A stretch of 64,000 nucleotides of DNA. Origin: Takakia lepidozioides (taxonomy: Eukaryota > Streptophyta > Takakiopsida > Takakiales > Takakiaceae). Below the pieces are notes generated by a model, which saw nothing but the letters and a program-made list of their open reading frames with translations, was not told where the DNA came from and did no database searches. Both the position numbers and the translations under genes were made by a program. Position 1 is the stretch's first letter. Each line of letters starts with the position of its first letter. This document shows positions 32,064 to 43,965 of this stretch, in pieces. Location: the NCBI GenBank assembly GCA_030704615.1, contig CM060732.1, positions 72,335,053 through 72,399,052 on the forward strand, read 5' to 3'.

Positions 32064-32784
32064 TACCTTCCTGCGCACTTGCTTGGTCAACCACTTGCTT
32101 CACCAAGAGCAATCCAAGAACTCATAAAACTAGCAAAAACACTCTCTTCTAGCGCCTTAGCTTGCTTGTTTGTCAACCAAATGAAACCCCACTTGGCTTC
32201 ATTTCACCATGGATAAAACAACCACTTCTTAGCTTCTCTTGAGCTACTCAATGCTCCTCAAGCTATGCTTGTTGTACTCCTTCTATGGTGTTTCTAACCC
32301 AAGCATGTGCCGCTCTTTGGCTTCTCTTTCACACCATGAACAACTAGAGTTTGCTCTTGAAACCCTAGTGTCTATCTTCTCCACACACAAGACGCTTCTC
32401 TTGTGATGCAAGAGCTCTTTTCCAAGCTCTCAAACCCTTGGTGCACAATAATGCTTCTATAAACCCTCAATGCATTCTTTTTATCATAGAAGCCACTTCC
32501 TTGGCAAATGGTTGTCACAACACTTGAGATACAAGAGATGACACTCCTTCTCAAACTTTCAAACCTTTTGCTTCCACATACACAAAAATTTCTCCCTGCA
32601 ATATCTCCTTGAGCTCTCCACCTCCTTGATGCAATGCAAACATACTCTTCCTTGCAACACCTCGCAAGCCTTGTGAGATACTTGAGCTTTTCCTAGCTCT
32701 CTCACTCCTTGGTGTACACCAACACAAGTGCTAAACTAATCCTTACACTCCGCACTCACAAGCATAAGGTCATCTTCTTGTAGT
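32064..32784. other. No gene; CT/CAAG-rich continuation of 30000-30644
   Basis: Similar word usage to the segment left of the transposon (ctcctcaagc, ttgagctc). Nothing coding recognised. Confidence 0.4.
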
Positions 32785-33430
32785 GATAATGAAAGTGAAC
32801 ATAATGGAACCCTCCACTCATGAATCCACTCAATCACATAAACTAAGTCAAGCCAAGGGCACCCTTGCTAAAAGAATCCACCCTACAAAGCCCTCACCAC
32901 ACTCCCTCTCAATACTTAGAGCTATGGAGGTGAGAGAGGCTCATGGAGGCTCAACTACAAGAAGATGAACCATCCTCAACCCTCACAAGGGGAAAACCCA
33001 TCCCCATGTCCCAAGTGAGGCTTGACACCTCACTTGGCATGTGAGACCAAATGAAGTTCCAACACACAAAATATAAATATAAATATCTAAAATGTCCTAG
33101 TTAACTAGAAGTAGGTAATTCTAGTTAACCATGACTAAAACCATGACAACTTACTAAATTAGTAAGTAGTAAGAGGGGCGTCTCCTTTATGTAGCCTCTC
33201 GGGGGTGGTGGGACCTTCTAGAAGGCCCCTGGCATGTCACCCCTAGAAACCTCCTTACCCAGATTTGGCGGAACCATCCTCGATTTAATATACGTTGTTG
33301 CCTTCCTGCCGTCTTTTTTTGGACCCCTCCATTTCTTGAAATCCCTCTACATATGCCTTATTATATAGGCCCCCTTTTTAATTCCTGGACCCCTCTAATT
33401 CCTGGACCACTCTAGAATGAACAGGACGAC
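32785..33430 (-). repeat. LTR-like repeat block (copies at 2280-2645 and, inverted, 1090-1420)
   Basis: 32785-33150 repeats the 2280-2645 block in the same orientation with few differences. 33150-33430 is the inverted partner of 1090-1420 and includes ctacataaagg (minus strand) as a TATA-like word. Together on the minus strand they resemble promoter plus R/U5 of an LTR. Their place upstream of the gag remnant fits a 5' LTR of the minus-strand gypsy element. Confidence 0.5.
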
Positions 33431-33508
33431 CCCTCTAATTCCTGGACCACTCTAGAATGAACAGGACGATCTCTCTAATTCTTGGACCACTCTAGAATGA
33501 ACAGGACT
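33391..33508. repeat. 40-bp tandem repeat, three copies
   Basis: Units begin at 33391, 33431 and 33471 with exactly 40-bp spacing; each holds cctctaattcctggaccact followed by ctagaatgaacaggac. The last copy has two changes. Confidence 0.92.
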
Positions 33509-33529
33509 GCACATCAGCTGGTAAGTGCA

Positions 33530-33715
33530 CAATGTGTCACCCTGGTGGTTTGGGGTCAAAACCCGCTGCCCTGCCTGGTGTGTGGATCATTCGTGACCGG
33601 TTGGTCTGGTGGTGACCCACCTGTGTGCCTAATGGGGTAACCTCCTCAAGGGCCTGAATTGTGAGCAGTCGCTCCCAGGTTTTTAAATTTAAATTAAAAA
33701 AAAAAAAAAAAACGG
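33530..33715 (+). mobile_element. SINE-like unit with poly(A) tail
   Basis: A GC-richer segment of about 165 bp with a pol III A-box-like word (TGGTCTGGTGG at about 33602) and a B-box-like ggggtcaaaaccc at about 33550, ending in an A-rich tail with a run of about 18 A at 33696-33713. The boxes are in reversed order relative to a tRNA, so the tRNA-derived interpretation is weak. Confidence 0.3.
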
Positions 33716-35894
33716 GCCCACCCAAACTTGAGAGGTTTATTTAGTTGTTGCACCCTTGTAGCAGCACCGAGTAAGATAGGTGGACCCGAGCTACTTCTCA
33801 ATTTACAAGGAAAGGAATTTGGTTGACTAGAGTACTGGATGACAAATAAATCTTATTCCATTTTCATTTTCATATTCCATTTTCAATGGAATCATAATGA
33901 GTTTGTCAATAGGGACAGTTTCTGAGGCTGATGAGTCTTGATGGCAGGGTCCTTGAAGTAAAAGTAAGCTGAAATTGCTTGACTGTCCAGAGTGTTATCT
34001 CTGATAATTTCGGATTCAGGGTGAGTAGACTTGTATGTTATGCAGAGAAATGCACACACTTTTTGATCAGGAGTTTTAGTCATGGACCTAGTACACGGAA
34101 GTGTGGACGATATTCAACGAGCCCAGGTCTATGGAGGTGAACTGCTCTTTGGCTATGTGCCTTAGAGCCCAGTGACCAAGGTCTACAGATATATCACAGC
34201 TACCTTCATAAACATCAGAATGCTTTCAAATGTGGAACCCATAACTGTGACATTCAGATCCAGGCTACTGAGGAGATGGTCCCATGGAATTCGGGAAAGA
34301 ACCATGGTTTGTAGATAGTGAACATCAGTGTTGTTGCAAATCTGCATACACTTATTCTATCATTGGAAAGATGCTGTTCTGGACGGCATGTGGATGAATG
34401 TCCTCGACCTCTATCCTTCCTTTTCGTGGTGTAACTTACAGTAATTTCCATATCCTGTTGGGCTTGTATGCCTCATGCTCATAAATGAAAGGTGGTTAAT
34501 TTTCCCCCCTCCTCTTGTAATGAAAAAAGTAAGGAAAAAAGAGAGTCGTAGGCAGACAGTGGACAGGCTTTACCGTGGATCTGTGTGTGTGTAAGACTAG
34601 AGGTTGGTATGGACCACTTGAGGTGTAAGCACCGTGCGCGAGCTCATGAGGCAGTGAACTGCCCTCGGTAGCTCCAGCCATCTTCCTCCGGTAGTGAGAA
34701 GATGGACGCAAAAGGAAACCACACATTGCAAGGCTGAATATAATTCAAGACAACTAAAACTATCGCATGATATATGGCTGGTGCAAGATTGTGGGATGTA
34801 GGTTCAGTCGTCATACTTCTAATATGACTTATTGGACTGAGCAGCATAAATTGTCAGGGGATGCCGTATCGGGCCAATTCCATAAATGAGCTTACTTTAC
34901 TACTTTGTACAACTAGACCTGTTCAAAGCATATTGACCGTTTGAGGCTGCATGCCATGCAAATCTGGTGCAGCTGTGGATAGGACGAGACTTTTAAGCTC
35001 TTTAGTGGGTCCCTTGGACCAGCACGCAAGAAACTTTTGTAATTTCAAGCTGACCATCCTCTGGGTCTGAGTCCCCTCAAAATGCTCTTGGGTCAGAGAA
35101 ATCCCCCTCAACCCCAATGGGGCATACCGTCTAGAGTCCTTTAATCAGGAACAAATGGGAACGTAAGATTATGGTGTCTCTTCAGGGTCAGCCTGAAGGA
35201 CTATTCCCTTGCTGTTGGGAAGTGGACAGCTTCTAAATGGTCGTAAAGGGCCACCTTCTAACAGTCATACGGACCAATATGCTTGCCCCAATGCCAAAGC
35301 CCCGAAGTCGCTATGCGAAACTTGCTTTTGCTCCTAAATCATGTAATAGGCACACACCTGCCTGCTGCAACAATCTCTTGGGCTCAGCATGAATTCCCTC
35401 AACCTGTGTATGTAGTTCGTCTTCACAAAGCTAACAATGCACCCATAGATTTAGGGGTGGATGCACCATCTCTGCTGCCATTTGAGGGTACAATTTATTT
35501 CATTTGCATTCTGGCCTTGGTCTTTTAAGAGATACTATTGGATATTGGTTGTGACAGCTTATGTCATAAGACGGGCATGAAAGTTGAGTAGTGCCTTCTT
35601 TGGAGTCCAGATGTAAACACCAACAAGCAAGGCATCCCTCTGAAACACAAATATCAAGACAGATAATCATCATGCCTAGCCAATTTGAATGTCAGAAAAT
35701 CTAAAGATAATGTAGGGAGTCTACAAATGAAACAGTCCCATGAAATAGATCCCACACTGACCTGAAAAGATCCTCCTCAATCTACAAGATTTCCCCTAGT
35801 AAGAAACTTAAGAGACACATAACCTGGACAAAACTGGTTACTGTGGGAAGTGTTGCTCCCACAGTATGCGGCACAACGAAGAGAATCCAAGAAC
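33716..35894. other. Intergenic, no recognisable gene
   Basis: Short open frames only, none resembling a known family. The right part probably includes the 3' untranslated region of the minus-strand eIF3c gene. Confidence 0.4.
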
Positions 35895-38800
35895 TCAGAA
35901 GCGAGGGCTTGGCCTTGTCTGGCCTCCATGGGTCAAACTCACCATGCGACCACTAGCATCAGCCTGCACACCTCGGTTGGCACCGATAGATGAGGCAGGT
36001 CCTGTCTGGTAGGGTGTACGACCAACACTACTGTAAGCATCCTGGTATCGTGTACTCTGGTACCCTGAATTGCTGCTGCGTCCACCTGTCTGGCCTGACC
36101 GTTGGTCTCTGTAGTTGTCTCTCCCACCTCTACCTTGGCCCCCTGCTCTTGAACCACTATAGTTGGACCGACCACCACCACCACCACCACCACCGTACCC
36201 AGAATACCCACCCTGTCTTTCACGACCACCGCCAGAACCGTCAGCCCCACGCCAGCCAGAGGCAGCATTAGCATAATCTTGTCCATCCTTGCGTCTGCCC
36301 ATCGACATGCCCTCCAAACCACCACCACCTGTGTGTGCATCAAAAGCCCTCTCATTGCCATCCACAAGAACCGTCAGCTTCTCTGCAAACTGGGCTGCCA
36401 GGGCTTGCAGCCTGCTAGGATCCACATTGTGCATAACGATACTCCGGGTAGGTTGATCCCAGCTAGCATGAAGCTCTTCTGCAATCATCATCTTGCTAAC
36501 AATGCTATGTACATGGGCCTCGGGCAACTCAAACATGGTCATTAGCTGATCTAAGCTCAACGAATCGTAGTATGAGGAGAATGTGAAGAGGTAAGTGCGA
36601 AGAGCCTCCTCCTGAATTTTGCTTTTCAGCATCTCCAGAACAAACTCCCTTTTCGCTAGCAGCTTCCACACATCCAGGCCTTGAGTAACTTCCACTGCCT
36701 TCTGCCAGTTGCCCTTCCCAAGGGAGCGGGTGGCAGCCATAACATGGTCGCGCACATTCTCAGGGGGACCAGTGAAGGTTTGCCGCTCATTGATGTCAAG
36801 CAAACGACGGAAAGGCTTGCTGATCACCTTGCGTTTGATGTCATGGGCGTTGAGAGCCATGTTGGGCACCTCCAGCAACATGGCACAGATCAAGTGAACG
36901 GCTTCCAAAAGCTCTAAATTGATATGCATGTGGAATGGCATTTGTCGTCTGCGTTCAAGCTTTTCCTGCAAATTCCCAACACCTAATTGCTTAATTTCCG
37001 TTTCAACAAAGCATGAGACTCTTTCTACAGTTAATAGAAACAGCAGTCAACATCCTTAGATTGATGACCTTTTCAATATGAAATCTCCCAACATTACAAA
37101 ATCACCATGTCCCTAATGACACTGTAGGTATTGTCAAACTCACCTTTGTCAAATCAGTCACCAAGGAGAAGTAGGAAAAGCAGATTTGCATATGCATATG
37201 GCACACTCAAACCCAATTAGAAAGTATCCATGATGAGATACAGACAGCTTCATTCATTACCCTTCAGCAGCATCCAAATACCTCCCAGATACTATGGTGC
37301 CAAATCAGCTCGTACACTTTCATGAAACCTAATCTACTAAGGTGATGAAAGTTCTTGTTGTTAATTACCTGTTCTGGGTTCTTCTCATGATAACGACTCT
37401 GAGAAACTCCTTGAGCTAGCAACTCCTTCACCCGACCCCCTGCATAAAGCTCCGAGAGACAGCCATGGGCTTCAGTGATGAGAGAGGCCCGGAAAGCACA
37501 CAAACCCAGCTGTGCCATTGCACGATTGAACAATATTTGAGTTGACACGTCCATGTGCTGCACAGAGTCTTGCAAGTGGCTCATCAAAAGTAAATCCCTT
37601 GCAGTGTGGAACTCCTCAGAAATTGCATGCTGATAAATGTCACACAGCATAGCTCGAGCCTTTGTTCGCTCATCCCCATGCTTATAAATTGTGCTGACAA
37701 GCTGAACCATCAATGCCCTGCTTAGATCAGGAAATGATGACCTGCGCGGTACAATCTCCGGGGTGACCACAAATGCTGGGGGTCCTTTGATTTCCACAGG
37801 TAGCTTTACAGCACCAGCCAATTTTCCATTCTCGTCAAAATCTTCTCCATCTGGTCCTGCTGTATCACTCTCAGCAGCCACAGCATCCGGTTGGGCTTGG
37901 ATCTCTGCAAGCTTCCTCATTGCCTCATAAACTTCTTGAGGTTTGTAATAGACATGCTCACACCGTCGCAGGGCTACTCTTGAAGCAGCTTTCATATCAG
38001 ACAGCCGCTCCACATACTGTTGCACATTTTGGGCGAGTACCATAAACAGGGGTTCGTCCCGTAGCCGCTCCACATACTCTTTGGTGTGTGGATCAATGCA
38101 CTGCAGACTCTTGAAAAGCTCATCATCTATACGTTCTAAAAACGCCACAACATTTCCCCACACATGAATAGGCCCTTCGTGATCTGCCCCTTTTTGAGTC
38201 TCATTCTCTGATTCGGGTTCTGAAGTTTCATCCATTACAATATTTGGATACTGAGCCAGAATATCCAGAATGACCAGCACATTTTGCACACATTTCTTCC
38301 ACACTTGAATTGGCATGTGGGTGTTGAGACTAGGGTTTACATCAAACTGGGCAGACACAACATGCACCATCACCTCCAGTTTCTGGGCAGGAGTCTTGGC
38401 TACCCGAGCTAGGTAGGAGAGCTGCTCAACTTGCTCTGCGCGGTCCGTTCCCTTGCGCCCACGCGCTGAAATAATTTCCTTCATCTTCTTGTCAACCATA
38501 TCCCATGATATCTCACTAGGATCCCTCTTGAATTGCCTTTCCATCGCAGTGTCCCTCCGACTTTTCTTCTCTTCCCAACCCCCTTGCTCGTCATCACCCC
38601 CTTCCCCATCCTCTTCATCAGAATCAGAGTAAACACCAGCAATTTTTCCAGGCTCTTCGTCACTGAAGTCCCCACCAGAATCCTCCTCTTCCTCCTCGTC
38701 CTCATCAGCATTAACATCCTCCTCAGACTCTGGTTTGGACCGAAACTTCTCAATCTCAGTTTCATAAAGCTTGTTGTTTTTTTTCAACTTTTGCTTCATG

Positions 38801-39531
38801 TAGTTAAGGGCCTTGGCATTGCTTGGGCTCATTTTCTTCTTGGCCTCTTTGTTGGCAAACGCCTGCGCAAGGAAGTCTTCCAACATTACAAGTGCCTTAA
38901 TGTAGAGGCGAGGGGCAGTTTCAGACTCGGCAGCTCGATTAACTTTCTCAAGCTGCTTGTTGAGCCGATCAAAGCTTTCTTGCAGCTGTACCCAGTCATT
39001 TATTTTTATGTGGTTCTTCATCTGCTCTGTGGTGAGGGCCATCTCATCGAATCGCTTATCCTTGGCAGACCGAACCACCCGTCGCTGGTCATCGGATTCA
39101 TCACTGTCACTAAGATTGTCACGCAAATACTTGGATCCCGCAGCTCCCCCTGCTCCACCCTCTCCGCCACCTCCCACAGGCGTTTCCTCCTCCACATCGC
39201 TGGGAATTTCCTCCTCACTCTCACTGTCACTCTGCATTTCCCCGTGCCAGACACCCATCTCAAAACCCACATACAGGACCTTGAAGCCATGGTTTTGAAA
39301 GCTAATTAGCTTGCAACAACATCTACTGCTTCCTTCCCCGCTGCACATCAGCAGACTTTGACAGACTAAGGCATATCCCGAACGAATTGACCACCGCAGG
39401 CAAAATCACCACTTCCCCTGGAAATAGACATTCTTCACATGGAAAAGAAAAACTGCCAAAGAATTGAACCACACGCAGGGGGAACATCTACAGCAATTAC
39501 TTACATTCTGCGTCCAGAATCGTGACGCCAT
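35895..39531 (-). CDS. Translation initiation factor eIF3 subunit C
   Basis: Core subunit of eIF3, which binds the 40S subunit and scaffolds initiation factors in the cytosol. Three exons join in phase: 39531-39505 (nine codons, MASRFWTQN, donor GTAAGT), 39231-37369, and 36965-35895, giving 986 residues. The start is chosen because plant eIF3c proteins begin MASRFW and the small exon splices exactly onto SDSESEEE. Acidic Ser/Asp/Glu stretches fill the first 70 residues and about 210-270. The eIF3c N-terminal domain covers roughly 80-600, and the PCI/winged-helix region lies near 740-845 ([40 protein letters not shown]). The tail (about 855-986) is Gly/Arg/Tyr-rich with RGG-like repeats and a run of Gly, somewhat longer than usual. 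The 3' splice site at exon 3 (ttgcag) is canonical. The frame is fully open, so this is almost certainly a working gene. A TRF4-like copy lies head-to-head 273 bp away. Confidence 0.96.
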
Positions 39532-39804
39532 CGCTGCCGAATCTGCGCCTCAGCCAGAGCAGGAAGCTTTAGGGCCCGCTGGGGGGAAGACGAAAGAGAC
39601 AGCCCTAAGTAATTCTTCAATTTTGAGGCAGGCAGGTCAGCTTGCGCCGGTCCGGGTTTTGTGGTCGGGCAGGTCACGAAAAAGACAAGATCCCCAGACC
39701 CGCTTTGGAAAAACATTTTCTTTATCTGACCAAGGATTATATTTTCGGTGCAGAACTTTCGCTAGAGTTCTCAGGGGCTGTCTGTGCAAAGAGCGAGGTC
39801 GGCG
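39532..39804. promoter_or_regulatory. Short divergent promoter region of eIF3c and the TRF4-like copy
   Basis: Only 273 bp separate the two ATGs. This must hold both transcription starts if both are expressed. No TATA box stands out, as often in housekeeping bidirectional promoters. The role is inferred from spacing. Confidence 0.45.
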
Positions 39805-41852
39805 ATGGTGAACGAGGAGGTGAGAGCGGTGGAGCACAACAGCCTGGCTGGAGCGTTTCTGCAGGGATCCACCCCTTGCAAGCGGGAGCATATCGATGAG
39901 GAACATTACTCGCAAGCAGGAGGACCTTCGTGGAAAAAGAGGGCCTTGGAACGAGCCTTAGATGCGCAAGGGGTGCAGTTGCTGAATGTGGTGCAACACG
40001 GTAGCCTGGCTGCACCGTCTCTGCAGGAACCCATCCTTTCCAATGATGAGCTCATCGATGGGATACAGTGCTCGGAAGCAGGAGAAGATTTGGGCATCAC
40101 AGAGTTGATTGACGAGGACGTGGAGGTGCTGAATGTGGTGCAACACGGTAGCCTGGCTGCACCATCTCTGCAGCAACCCGTCCTTTCCAATGATGAGATC
40201 ATCGATGGGATACAGTGCTCGGAAGCAGGAGAAGTTTTAGGTGTCACAGAATTGATTGACGAGGACGTGGAGTTGCTGAATGTGGTGCAACACGGTAGCC
40301 TGGCTGCACCGTCTCTGCAGGAACCCGTCCTTTCCAATGGTGATCTCATCGATGGGATACGTACTCCGTAGCAGGAGCATTTTCGCGTATCACAGACGTG
40401 ATTGACGAGGAGGTGGTGGTGCTGAATGTGGTGGAGCACAGTAGCCTGGCAGCGCCGTGTCTGCGCTCATCTTCCCCTGACATCTATGGGAAAATGTGGG
40501 CTTTGCATCAAGCGTTTGGTGTGGCGAAGAAGGAAGTTGCAGCAGCAAAAGCAGCGAACGCTGATGAGCAGGCGTGGCGCATCAGGGAGGTGATGAATTT
40601 GGTGCAGAAATGCCACAAAGGTGTGGCCACAAAGGAGTTTTCTAGTCTACATTATGGGATAGTGAAATTCTCCCAAGATTATGAGCCTACTCCTCAAGAG
40701 GTGCGAAACAGAGAGGCCGCATTGGAGTATGTGACACACGCAGTTCAGGAGCTGTGGCCGGACGTTCATGTGTGCCCGTTTGGCTCGACATACACGGGGC
40801 TGGCGCTGCCGTGCAGTGACATCGATGTCACACTGTGCCCGCAAAGTTCGCGATGGAAGAAGCATGAGACAAGGAAGCGGCTGGCTGCATTGAGCCGCCT
40901 TGTGCATTTGCACAACACATGCCTCACTGTGAAGCAGATCCCACATGCGAAGGTGCCCCTTCTTAAGCTGGTGTTAAAGAATGGCATTGCATGTGATATT
41001 TCATTCGATGTGCCAAATGGACCCCGCGCTGTGTCCGTGATACGTCAGCTTGTGTAGCGGTATCAAGCACTGCCCCCTATCTGCCTGGTTTTGAAGGCGT
41101 TCCTGAGGCAGAATAACTTGAATGAAGTGTACACGGGTGGCATCAGCAGCTCTGCCCTGACCATCATGGTGGTCAGTCATTTACAGACCTTTGATGGAGG
41201 GTTAGGTCGGGACTTGGGGGAGCTGTTGCAAACCTTTTTCCTGCACTACACTTTTTTGCATAATTATCGCAAAGATGTAGTGTGCACGAGGCCTGGTGTG
41301 AGTCTCTCCAAGGAGGCAAGGGGTTGGACATATGTAGGCCCTATGCTTCTTGCAGTGGAGGATCTACTCGACCCCAGTGTTGACGTCGGAAGAAGTTCCT
41401 TCAGAGTGAAGGAGATGCGGAACAAGTTTTGCACTGCAATGACTGTGATCTGTGAATACTGGGCTGAGGATGATGTCTTGTCTCGATTGATCAATACATG
41501 CAGGAGCAGCAATGCAAGCAGGCAGGGAAGAAATGGGGAAGGCGCAGCACTCGCAAAGTGGCGACTTGGGAGATTTGGCAAACAGTACAATGTCAGGTTG
41601 CAAAAATGGAATGCGAAAGAAAAGAAAAGCAGGCAAGGGAAGAGAGGGAAGGTTACGCATGCTGCACGCTATCTTTCTAAATCTCAGAAGAGAGATCTTA
41701 AAAGGAGGAGAAACCAGCAAGAGGACTTTGCTGACAAGCAGGAAGAGGGTTCTCCCTCTCAGAAGAAGAGAAAGAAACGAAGACAAAAAGTAGGCAAACA
41801 ATGTGCTCACAAAAGGGGCATGGCTTCCGTAGACAAGATACAAGAATATTGA
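39805..41852 (+). pseudogene. TRF4/PAPD5-like non-canonical poly(A) polymerase, intronless, two lesions
   Basis: Enzymes of this family add short oligo(A) tails to nuclear RNAs for exosome decay. The nucleotidyltransferase motif FGSTYTGLALPCSDIDVTL (about 40780-40836) has the GS and paired Asp residues; the third Asp is in CDISFDVPNGP. The PAP-associated region follows (LVLKAFLRQNNLNEVYTGG, DLGELLQTFFLHY, GWTYVGPMLLAVEDLLDP). The tail is Lys/Arg-rich (KRKKRRQKVGK), nuclear-signal-like. The N-terminus is a tandem array of a 49-residue repeat. Two lesions break the frame: a one-base loss inside the fourth repeat interval (near 40352-40368, giving TAG at 40369-40371) and an in-frame TAG at 41055-41057, where the downstream sequence continues in the same frame. 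Absence of introns next to intron-bearing neighbours suggests a retrocopy, though a decayed single-exon gene is possible. If sequencing error explains both lesions it would be functional. Confidence 0.82.
39829..40460 (+). repeat. 147-bp (49-codon) coding tandem repeat
   Basis: The word ctgaatgtggtg starts at 39982, 40129, 40276 and 40422, so intervals are 147, 147 and 146 bp. A degenerate copy precedes at about 39829. The peptide unit contains NVVQHGSLAAPSLQEP and a LIDGIQCSEAGE segment. Shortening of the last interval by one base locates the frameshift. No domain is recognised in the repeat. Confidence 0.92.
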
Positions 41853-43200
41853 ATGGACCACAGATCCTCATTGATGTACTGGTATGTTGCAGTCCTTCTC
41901 TTGCCCACTGCTCCTGCTCTTGCCTACTGCCTATTGTGTGCTTGAAGAAGTTACAAGCATTTATGGGGGTGCCTCATACATCATTTCTAGACAGTCCAGC
42001 TCTTGCCTATCTCTCTTTGGCATGACAAGCCCATATCCATCTAAGAGTTGCAGGGTTCATGTGGGTATTACACCTGTTATGCTGACGTTACCTGCAAGTA
42101 CTATCCAATAACCTTCGCCTCTCATCTCAAGAGGGGCCACATCTTAACTGCTGTAAATATGCATGATAAAGGACTTCTGTCTCCAGGAAACTGTCAAATT
42201 TGTGGGATAGCAGCACTGAATGCTAGCTATTGTTCACAACAGTACATGCATAAGTCTTCTTTTCTTCCTCCTTTGCCAGGGCATTAAGTTGCTGTATCCA
42301 CAAGGCGGCACTCCTAACCAGCACACCACTCTGACGCCAACTGTAAGCGATCTCCTTGTCCAATCTAGTGTATTTACATTTTAATGGGTGTCAGCAGCAA
42401 TTATCAAGCATGAACCTCAATCTGGATTTATCTCATCGGTGCTTTGTACTACTTTTCAACGCGAGGTTCCTTGATATCATGGCTGGTGTGAAGGTTAAGC
42501 AGGGCAGAATGGGGTTTTTGTTCTGACAACATAAAATGTGACACAGTCTGAGTTTTGGATACCCCTGTATCCCTTAAATTGTTCCAGGAGGAGACGTGTA
42601 CATTCTGGGCACAAACATACGTGTACGTAAATATGCAATTCTTTCACATTGTTACAACAGGGACAAATCCAAGGTTGGTGGTTGAACGCCTATGGTCAGA
42701 CCAAGTTGGTTGATAATTTGCTAGCAGAAGTTGCCCACATTTCCAGCTGGACAGTGACCACATTCTCATCATCGTTAGTTTACTGAAAGTCAGTTGGAAG
42801 AAATGTAGTTGGACAAATTGCCCAAATGAAGGATGTTATCGATTGTGAGAGAGGTGATTTTATACGGTGCAAAATTTAGCTCCACACGCAGCCTTGCAAG
42901 ACTTGCAAATGAGAAGCCTCTTTCCATCATCTACACTTGTGCCATCATATCACACCCAACTACACCCACCGACATCCAAAGTTCCCTCAGGCAGGTGTAC
43001 TGCAATGAAGGTGCAGTGGCCATCCACGTCTGTGCTAACAGCCAACGGTACAACATTGCTGGGCCCACTCATATATGCCTTGCAATGTAGCTGCTAATTG
43101 AACATACCTGCAATGTTGCAACTTCATGGCCTACATCAAAGAAAATTTTGTTCTAGCACCAAATCCTCACTCTAAAAGTAATGTAGGCTACACCACAACA
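41853..43200. other. No recognisable gene
   Basis: Short frames only. No helicase Walker A motif or other upstream exons of the helicase at 44547 were seen here. Confidence 0.4.
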
Positions 43201-43204
43201 GTGC

Positions 43205-43440
43205 AAGATAGTCTCTCAAGAGTTCACGGAGTACAGCGAACTTAGGGAGTAGTCTTCACACTTCCTAACAAGAGAACCAAAGAGAGTCATCACCCTCCTC
43301 CCCCTCGCGAGGCGCACCTTATGGAATTTATAGAACTCAAAACAAATGCATGGAATACAATGTGCAAGCCTTGCCAGATTGTAGTTACAAATCGGTTGTA
43401 AGATGATTGAGAGAGAGAGAAGACTCCGGCCGAGGCCGGC
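43205..43440 (-). repeat. LTR-like fragment related to 1420-1735
   Basis: On the minus strand ggcttgcacattgtattcca followed by tgcatttgtttt matches 1500-1535 closely, and a ctctctctctcaat run precedes it. It starts with an almost palindromic gccggcctcggccgg at 43425-43440. Confidence 0.4.
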
Positions 43441-43689
43441 ATAACTAAGAGCCACTTCGCCTTGCCGCTACTGCCCCTTTTCAGGGGTGGGCCATGATTA
43501 TTGACATAATTTGGAAGTGAATGTTAAATAAATGGTTTGTGGTCGGGCCAATAATATGCTTCTTTTGTTCCATACAAACAATGTTGCATAGGTGAATTAA
43601 TCCATATATGATCTAATTGAGAATTATAATATGTCGTAGGTTCATTGAATGTAAGATAAAAGCTGTAGTTTCTCATGAATGAATGAAGT

Positions 43690-43965
43690 GAGTGAGATTC
43701 TCTGGGCAAGTGATAAAAGAGGCCCGGGAGTTGATTGCTGCCTCAGCGGGCCTGCCTGCATGGCCCCACCCCACCCTCTGCCTCGCCCCCCCTCGCGGCC
43801 TGCGGTCGCCGCGCTTGGCGGCCACCTCCCGCTCCACCCGCTGCCCCCGCGCAGGGTCCATTGCTCGCAAAAATACTGCCACACATTCTCACTCAGTATT
43901 ATTGTATTGCACACATCCATCATGTATGCCCCATGAATGCAAGAAATACATTCATCACATCATGA
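43690..43965 (+). repeat. GC-rich repeat, inverted partner of 50130-50410
   Basis: Shared landmarks with the reverse complement of 50130-50410: caagtgata, aggcccgggagttga, tgcctcagcgggcctgcctgc, tggccccac, a (c)-rich centre, attgctcg, and cactcagtattattgtattg. The centre is over 75% G+C in an A/T-rich neighbourhood. The pair is about 6.2 kb apart. Element class is unknown. Confidence 0.75.

Noticed and set aside
35939-36367. Val-rich open frame opposite or overlapping the eIF3c tail
   Set aside because: Produced by the low-complexity Gly/Arg codons of the eIF3c tail read in another frame.
39829-40460. 147-bp repeat length equals nucleosome core DNA
   Set aside because: The unit is a 49-codon coding repeat; the length match is most simply coincidence.
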